Both the position numbers and the translations under genes were made by a program. This document shows, piece after piece, positions 56,836 to 64,000 of a stretch of 64,000 nucleotides of DNA (positions are counted from its first letter, which is position 1; the number at the start of each line of letters is the position of its first letter). Origin of the DNA: Pyxicephalus adspersus (Eukaryota; Chordata; Amphibia; Anura; Pyxicephalidae); the NCBI RefSeq assembly GCF_032062135.1, contig NC_092859.1:155900036-155964035 (forward strand). Direction: 5' to 3'. The notes below the pieces were generated by a model. It was not told the origin of the DNA, did not search any database, and saw nothing but the letters and a program-made list of their open reading frames with translations.

Positions 56836-58639
56836 TTTTGCTGCTAAACAAATCGGCCATTAAGGGATCTATTTATTATTATTGTTACCTAGAATTTACA
56901 CAACATCCCACAAGATTTATATATTTTTCTACTTAGATTCAGTTGGGAAAAATATGTGCATCTTGGGTTAAAATTTAACAGTAAACTTTAGTGTTACCTC
57001 TTCTCTGGAGGTCCATTCTTTAAGAAAGCCATATATAATACAACGCAGGTATAGAGAGGACCAGATGGCCTTTTCTATACTCAATTTAAAGCTGAATATT
57101 GGGATTTATATTAAGTACGAGACACAAGTAGGAAAATTTGCTAAACGACATGTTATCTGCTGTCAATTACTGTGTTTCCCAGGAAGGCACCTTGGGACAC
57201 AATTTGAATAAATAGTGTTATATAAATGCAAGATATTATTATTGCATGGCTCCAAGGAGTTTGGTATTTATTTTTTAGCATATTCCAATTCTGTAGTTTG
57301 CACATATGTATTTTTTATTAGTCATGCTCCCTTTTCACTTATTTTTGTCTTCTTTTTGTTAACTATTTGTAGTGTTCCCAGTCTGTCTTTAAGATTGGGT
57401 TGCAACCTGGTAGGAAAAAGTGACTTATAGCCAAAGTTATTATTAGGAACAACTAACCATTTTGAACAGCACCAAAAAAAATGTGCCTGACCCACGATCA
57501 CAAAGCCGAGGATAAAACATAAATGATGGACAAAAATTTTTCCCATATAGAACTTGTGCACTATATTAAGTGATACATTTTACTAAACACTGTGAGCTTG
57601 CTGTGGGGCATTGCACGTATCAAAAGGCTTGTAGCAGTTCAAATGAGTTAGCACACGGTCAGTGCCGGCTGGGCTTCTAACTACCTCTTTGGTAGATCCC
57701 TCTCTGGCCAATAATGCAGTACAACAAAAGTCCCTTTGCATAAAAAAAAGCAGATAGATTAATCTTCAGCACTTTTCTCTTAAGCCTTCTTTCCTTTAAG
57801 TTTTGGGAGAGCCCTGAGCTCTCCCACCAGACTGTTGGGAAAACTTTAAATATTTATTAATATTATTACACAGTTTGTATATAATCAGTATTTATATAAA
57901 CATATAAATAGAGTACCTGTGTCCTCTAAGTCAGGGTTAAGGGTTAAGGCCAAGGATCCATTCCAATTCTTCCTTGGCCCGCTTCAGAACCCTTAAATCT
58001 GTACTTTCCTGAAAGCCAACTATCTGGCTGATTATCAAACAGTTTCCTAGAGCCCTTAACAGAAGATAAAGCGCTTTAGCCTAGCCACTACATATACCCC
58101 GTCTAAGTCCTTCCAAGCCAAGCCATGGGACATCTTGTCACAGTAGATAGAACCATACACCACCATAACTTCTAATATCCCTTTGCAATACTTGAATTTG
58201 CTCCAGTTCAGCCTGAAGTGCCTTTGGCCAAACATTCTGGTTTCCTAATATTGAAATCTGAACTGATCTTTGTGTTGGCTGTTGGTGCAAGTTATTTTTA
58301 AGCACATTTTCCAACGTTTTGAAGGCGGAGGTTTATATAGTAAAGTTTGGCTATACCTTGGATGTATGTTTAGCTTATATTTTCAAAGTCTTTCAATAAC
58401 AAGTCAGGAAGGACTTTTAATGTAACATGGGTTATTGAATAGTATAACGCAGCAGAATTATTGCATTTTGGGTATAAAGTCTCCTAATAAAGACAGAAGC
58501 ATTCAGGGGAAAGGAAAGAGAGATTTGTCAATAAAATAATTATTTAAGGGTATGTATGTGTGTGTGTTTCATCATGAGCTTTTCAGCTTTATGTACTCCG
58601 CGTTTTTTCAAGAGGAGATAGGAGAGAAAATGTGACCAG
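56836..58639. other. Unclassified sequence, no gene seen
   Basis: 57600-58150 has repeat-like composition, but no partner copy is in the window. A short (TG)n stretch lies at 58553-58568. Confidence 0.4.
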
Positions 58640-59010
58640 GGTAGTTTAGAAGTTTTCCCCCTTTTTACCCCATTACCACTCCACCAAGTACCAATCCACC
58701 CCCCTTTTCCCATAATAACACACTGCCCACCTATTAGAATTTAAAATGGCTGCCGTTTATTCAAACTATTATTAACTGAGCAAAAACATTTAAAAAATAA
58801 CTTTAAAAGTTGTCAATTTACCAACAACAATCCTAAAATCTTAACAACAATTCACCCCTTAAACAACACACAACCTAGAGCTAGAACTTCCAACCGCACA
58901 CCTTATACCCTTTCCTCTATTTGAATAAGCTCCCCAAAATTTTCTCCCCACCAATACCTATGCTGACCCCTTCCTGACCACAACCCAACCCCTCCACCGC
59001 CTGGTTCTCA
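58640..59010 (+). repeat. Strand-asymmetric G-poor tract, second copy
   Basis: Very few G on the plus strand, with CCACC/CAACC/ACCCC words and GGCTGCCGTTTATTCAAACT. Similar in texture to 17640-18540. Likely an unclassified repeat family. Confidence 0.4.
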
Positions 59011-60169
59011 CCCAGTCATGCAGGCCCGTCTATCTGTTCTTTTGCTACTGGTCTACCTTCTGTGGGCATTTTGTTTTTCTTTTGAAGGCAAGTTGAGACT
59101 AGAGATGGTCAATAATTTGCAAAAGAATCAATTTTTGTATTCTATAGCACTGACTTGAAATTAAATCAATCAAACTCTGTAGATGCAAAATCTGGTGGCC
59201 CTTTTTTAAATCAGTGCAAATTCATGCTATTTACCTACAAAGGTTGTTTTTTTTTGTTTGTTTTTGTATCTCCTTGACCATGTCTATTTAGGATTTAATA
59301 AAGAAATGTAAAAAGCATACATTAAGGTAAGTTGATAAGAAAACTGAAAACTGTAAAGCTAGGTGGAGCAGCCATGTCAGTGGGCTTTTTTAGGCATGCT
59401 CCACCTTTGCCAATATCTAGTCCAGTATAAAAATTTGCTAGACAGGATTGGGAAAACAATGCAATTTACACAGTGCTTTGGCAAACTCGATTCCATTCAG
59501 TTTGAATCTACAACAATGTTTTATTTAAAGAACAGATAATTACATTATTATCTATTCTTATCTGCCTGGGGTTCATTTCAGTATTAAACCAAATAAACAC
59601 AAGAAATTAAATTTCTGTCCAAGAATTTATTTAGTGTAGTTCTAAATCTTTAATTCTTTTTCTGCTTGTTTTTAGTCTTGGCTTTCCTGGGCTCTAGTTC
59701 TACATATACAGATACATCTATACAGATACATCTTAGCAGCTTTGCCCTTTGGGGAAGGAACTTTTCAAATAACTGGAATCTGGAGTATTCCACATCAAAC
59801 ACGTGACCTTTGAAAACTAAAACTGCATTGAAAAGCTGAGCTGCCTATCTCCTCTCCCTGTAAAACACAAGTCCCTTCTTGCTCCCCGACTCATCGTACC
59901 ACAGATACATCCCTAGCGTCTCCTAAAAACATTGCAGAATTTCTTCTCGGTCAAGCAAAGCAAGAAAATGTAGTAAGATTTGTATTTAATTGGAGACTTC
60001 TAGCTGGATGAACAAGCACCCAGAAAGGCCAAAATATTCTCCCAACTCCCAGGGAGGAGCAGGTTTGTCTTGTAGATCCAAGCTCAGCTACAAAAAGGAA
60101 TAGGACAGGTCTGAATATATAAGCTGTTTTTACATGAAAAAGATATTAAAGAGCCTTTGTGTAAATGAC
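59011..60169. other. Unclassified sequence, no gene seen
   Basis: ACAGATACATCT repeats once near 59705-59730. No supported gene or repeat. Confidence 0.4.
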
Positions 60170-60800
60170 AGCTGTACAACCAAGCTCTGCTTTTCACGGA
60201 TCCCCGCAGGTAAAATATCCCTGTGATTACCCAGTAATTCATTCTATTGTATATGCATTAGCTTTTCAATTTTTCCACGTCAGTCTTTGTATCTCGGTTT
60301 AATGCTCCTCACCAGCGTTGTTATTCCTATCATTGAAGTTAAGTGGCTGGCATGTCTCCCTAAGTCCTCCAAATTCCTTGATAGGAGATGGCAAAATAGT
60401 TGTGTGAAATTAGATTAAGTAGTATAGGATAACTCAATAGAAATATAGTGCGGCTGTAAATTTCCTCCTCCAGAAGGCTGGGTTAGTATGAAGTTAAAGC
60501 ATTTGGGCATAGGCGGCATAGAACGATATCGCCTTGAAGAACCTCTGTTTCATTTACGATGGAATGGAAGAGCCTTAAATTTTGCGGTGGTCATATTTGC
60601 CACTAACAGCCTCTAAGGCCGATGATTCATTACCCACTAAAGGGAACAGCAGATGAACGGACAGCCCAAGTGCCTCAATATATTTTTAGTTGCCCTCTCT
60701 GCTGTTACAGGGCCATTTCATGTGTATTACAGTGCTCTAAACTACCTTCAATGGATTAACATGGGTCAGTGCCCTAAATAAAATACAAGAGAAAAAAAGC
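60170..60800. promoter_or_regulatory. Candidate conserved non-coding block
   Basis: The longest repeat-free, mixed-composition stretch in the right part of the window. It contains GTGATTACCCAGTAATTCAT (paired homeodomain-type GATTA/TAAT) near 60222 and an octamer-like TATGCATTAG near 60253. No coding frame. Regulatory function is inference. Confidence 0.3.
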
Positions 60801-60889
60801 AACATGGAAGGACTTGACGAGTAGGGATGAAGGATATTTCATATAGGCAGGGGGTGTGGAGACATGGACAAAAAGTAAAACTGAAATAC

Positions 60890-61865
60890 AAGGTCTGTCT
60901 ATTAAATAATGAGACAATATGATATAAAAATTCACTTGTTTTTATTTATCCAATTCTAATGCTTGTCCCCGGCAATATTCTCTCCATTCAAAATTAAGCA
61001 CCAATGCTGTCTGTATTCCACTGGAGGAAGGTGTGAAGCAGATCAGTTTTTGTCATCTGTTTCCAGATATCTGATGTTTTTTTCTTTACTGCATCCATTG
61101 GGCTTGATTTTTTAATGCTCTCAAAAGCTGGAGAGGATACACTTTCATCGGTGAACCTGGGTTTTCCAGCAAACCTGGAATGGATTTTTTAAAGTCATTT
61201 GGTATTTGTTAGCAAATGTTTTCAACCCTGGATCCAACTACCAATTCAAATTTAGGAAAAAGAAAAAAGGTTCCAAATCTGGTGAATATGGAGGATGTTC
61301 CAGCGCAGTAATGTGTTTGTCACAGAAAGTGCTCTGTGAGAAGGAGCATTGTCCTGATGAAGAATGAAACCATTTTCTCACATTTCTGCTGTCTTTTCCT
61401 GACTCTTTCTCTCAGCTTTGTCACAACTATTATGTTGGGTCACTGTTGTGCCTTCTGGAACCCATTTTGCCACAATGACTCCCTTCATGTCATAAAACAA
61501 GATGAGCATGGCTGTGAATTTAGATTAGATTTAGAATTATTTAGAATTTTTTTAAACTTGGTGATGATGGTGTTTCCAGTGAATGTGGTTTTGTTTCAGG
61601 ATCATAATGGAAAATCTGAGTTCCACTTTTTGAAGAAGGTTCGGTTCCATCTCAGATGGCTACAGAATATCAGCACACGTTTCTTTGCGGCACTCTTTTT
61701 GCTCTGGTGTGAAATTTGACTTGTTGCTCAACTTTTAAACTTCTCCTGATTAGCACATGGGGGGAACACGCTGGTATTAAACAGTGACTGCCAACAAACT
61801 AAACGGCAATGTTTGGAGGAGTTTACAAATTCTTGGCAAGTGCTAATAATCATCTCACTGCTTTG
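60890..61865 (-). pseudogene. mariner-like transposase remnant, copy 2
   Basis: Parallel to 27750-28655 from GGTCTGTCTATTAAATAATG to CATCTCACTGCTTTG. On the minus strand the HQDNAPSH-type coding segment lies near 61350 and the TNLVNMEDV / APSPDLAPW-type region near 61290, with frameshifts. The N-terminal DNA-binding region is again missing. A half-copy of the palindromic MITE is nested at 61099-61239. The 127-codon plus-strand frame 61336-61719 is antisense to the transposase and is not a gene. Confidence 0.8.
61099..61239 (+). repeat. Palindromic MITE, half copy nested in mariner
   Basis: GGGCTTGATTTTTTAATGCT through GAACCTGGGTTTTCCAGCAA to AACCCTGGATCCAACT is the left half of the palindrome. 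Compared with mariner copy 1, about 20 bp of mariner sequence is missing at the junction, together with the right half of the MITE. That indicates insertion followed by deletion. Confidence 0.75.
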
Positions 61866-63429
61866 TTTAAGATAGATCTAGACCCATTATTTCATAGACA
61901 GATCTTGTATTCTAACACTAGCTTTCGATCCAGCCCTTGGTCTAAACTACCCAACTTAATAGAGTTCTATGTAAAGGCATTTGTGATGAGGGTTGTGGCT
62001 GTTATTCAGCTTTGCCATCAAAGAGCAATGAAGGGTAGGGCAGGCAAAAAACATTTTAGCTTTTATAAAGGGGTATTTAAGGCTTTTCCTAGCTAAATCC
62101 ATCACAAACCACTACATCCAGGAGTACAAGACTATAAAAGTCTATGAACATGTAAGCATGTGAGCTTTAAATAAATATGTAACATACCTTTATTATTACA
62201 AAATATTAAAAAAAAATATCAGGTGCTCTTAACATAAGTATATGACCATCAGGTGTAGAAATCTTGCCCTATGTATGAGAAATGACCAAAGAATTTATTC
62301 ATAGCATGTGGCCGCTCGCATATGGAGCCTTGAGCTGTATAAGTGGATGATGCTGGATGTAAAGTGAATTTTATGCATTCAGATGCCCTTAGCCAATCCC
62401 AGATTTCCCTATGATTTTTCCATCATCGGTTCCCAAAGAATTCTAAGAAAAAAGAATACTTCAAAAAGTTATTGCTGTCTCTATCTGCTTCCGCTGCACT
62501 TTTAGCTTGACTGCCTTTGCCACCAGGTCTTTCCTAAAGAAAGTTGCTCAGGTTTTTATTGCCTTATCTTTTCTTTGGCACGGCTGCCAGGGGCTTTCCT
62601 AATCCCTCTCCTATTAGTGGTTGGGGCTTCCAGTTTTGGAAATAAATACTTTTAAACATTTGCAAAGTTTGCTTATCTTCTTAAAGTATGGTTATTCCAG
62701 TAGGGAGCAAGGTGTTCTTCTACCGAGATGGGTGTCCTGGGTGACTCTCTGATAGAAAAACTAACATGTGTTTTCTACAAGCTGGTTGTTTCGGTAACCT
62801 ATTCTAGGTATATGGCTGTTCAAAAAATCCAGTGTGTGTGCATGGCTTTTTTAGCACCATTTTTATAGTGCCATGAGATATTTATAAGTCCCAAGTAGAC
62901 AAAGTCAAACCAAGCAAACAATGGCTCCTTCAAAATGGGAAGTTTACTTAAAACTTGAAAGTTAGACCTTAACTTAAAGTTAGACGTGAATGTTTGAGCA
63001 AGACTAAGTGAAGCTGACCCATACATCTATCCTAAAAAAGAGGAAGGAGTGCATTAGAAGCATAGGTTACATCAATCTATTGGTAAAACCTATACATGGA
63101 AACCACCTAAAAGGACATGTTTACACTACTGCTGAATTGCTAAGTTTACTACCCCATATGATAGGTGATTCCTTCCTTTAGTTCTTATACTTCACTTGAC
63201 TTGGGTTATTATTTGAAGATATAAAGGTCTGATAGTTCCCAGTGTGGTTTGGTTTAGTTGAATTACTAATGAAATATATAGGCTGTTCATGTAGGAAAAC
63301 GTGTTATCCCCTGTCAAGGGATAATTCATGTATTTTAATAAGTGAACTGAAGCTCTTCTGGTTTCAACCATCCAATCATGTGTCAGGAAAATCCTGATGT
63401 TTATTTTGTTTTTTGGGTATTCTTTGCAA
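61866..63429. other. Unclassified sequence, no gene seen
   Basis: AT-rich with frames under 100 codons. A local duplication of AAAGTTAGAC occurs near 62955-62990. No other feature. Confidence 0.4.
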
Positions 63430-63740
63430 AGTAATCACCACTAGTCGGCAAACCCGACCAACACAGAATTCGAGAAACTCCATTGAGAGTTCATCTGCAG
63501 TTCCACTGCGATCCCGGGGCACTAGAGGTTAAATAACCTCTAGTGCCCGGGGATTGCAAAGAGGAGGATTCCCAGGGCTGCAAGAATGTTTGCAGCCCTG
63601 GGAGTCCACTGCGATTCCGGGGGACTAGTATAAGTTCTTTCACAGTAAACTCTTTTGTCCTTATAGAATTGACTTTTTGCCTGGGGACACAGTATTTCTG
63701 GGTCAATGAAGCGGAACTATCACCAGTTTTTTGTGGGTAA
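63430..63740 (+). repeat. Hairpin-rich interspersed repeat, copy 2
   Basis: Two strong hairpins. GGGCACTAGAGGTT (63517-63530) pairs with AACCTCTAGTGCCC (63535-63548) around AAAT, and CCCAGGGCTGCAA (63571-63583) pairs with TTGCAGCCCTGGG (63590-63602) around GAATGT. A degenerate direct repeat, CACTGCGATCCCGGGGCACTAG versus CACTGCGATTCCGGGGGACTAG, brackets them. Related to 24175-24600. Confidence 0.8.
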
Positions 63741-63824
63741 CCCTTTTATATAATGAAAAAATTTGTTTTTTTTATTACTTTTATTTTTAATTCAAAGGAT
63801 AGGACACTTCCCATTATTTCCACC

Positions 63825-64000
63825 CCGGTGGTAAAGACTGAAGTGGATACCCTTAGCCTCCCTAAAGGTCACATACCCCAGGAGGCTGCAGACTGTGAGA
63901 TCGGGCATGTACAAAAGGGGTTTACCTGGAAGGGTAAATCAGTGAAATCAGCACTTTTTTTTCGGCTATTCACTGTTTCTTGCATCTTCATAGTGGAAGA
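63825..64000 (+). repeat. GTGGTAAAGACTG repeat family, cut by window end
   Basis: GTGGTAAAGACTGAAGTGGA, ACCCCAGGAGGCTGCAGACT, GATCGGGCATGTACAAAAGG and GTTTACCTGGAAGGG match the family at 52211-52420. It continues beyond the window. Confidence 0.6.

Noticed and set aside
61336..61719. 127-codon plus-strand frame
   Set aside because: It is antisense to the mariner transposase remnant.

Overview
The window looks like vertebrate, most likely anuran (frog), non-coding genomic DNA. The reasons are AT-rich sequence, no intact long reading frame, many short decayed interspersed repeats, tRNA-derived SINEs, non-LTR retrotransposon 3' fragments, mariner remnants, and hAT-like and TTAA-targeting (piggyBac-like) non-autonomous elements of the kinds common in ranoid frog genomes. 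The species assignment is inference from repeat style; no host gene could be recognised. I find no convincing protein-coding exon, tRNA, rRNA or snRNA gene, and no CRISPR array. The window is best read as intergenic or intronic.

Layout. 0-10 kb: a palindromic MITE, a tRNA-derived SINE broken by a piggyBac-like MITE at a TTAA, degenerate minisatellite sequence, a paired unknown repeat, an AT-rich regulatory candidate with two octamer motifs (about 4.1-4.6 kb) and a second TTAA-bounded element end. 10-20 kb: hAT-like MITE, minus-strand SINE, a LINE reverse-transcriptase fragment and a long G-poor tract. 20-30 kb: 140-bp tandem repeat, a regulatory candidate at 21.4-21.8 kb, hAT and palindromic MITEs, a hairpin-rich repeat, purine blocks with AATAAA signals, TG/TA microsatellite, a minus-strand mariner transposase remnant and a LINE 3' end. 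30-42 kb: head-to-head hAT fragments, a perfect 43-bp tandem duplication, a complete TTAA-flanked piggyBac-like MITE, a 361-bp TIR element and an L1/Tx1-like LINE C-terminal remnant. 42.6-53.8 kb: a large inverted duplication, described below. 54-64 kb: hAT, palindromic and other repeats, a second mariner remnant with a nested MITE, a G-poor tract, a regulatory candidate near 60.2-60.8 kb and a double-hairpin repeat.

The outstanding structure is the inverted duplication. A left arm of about 3.0 kb (42628-45621, containing the only assembly gap) and a right arm of about 2.7 kb (51049-53771) are close reverse complements separated by about 5.4 kb. They differ by scattered substitutions, small indels and one 276-bp difference. 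The 499-bp N gap in the left arm corresponds to about 500 bp in the right arm, so the missing content can be predicted. The outer boundary falls inside a TA-flanked MITE that is complete on the right and cut on the left. The arms could be a genuine segmental inverted duplication or a haplotype-joining assembly error; long reads would decide.

No gene set works together here. The functional content, if any, is likely to be regulatory sequence in the few repeat-poor blocks, which are flagged as candidates only.
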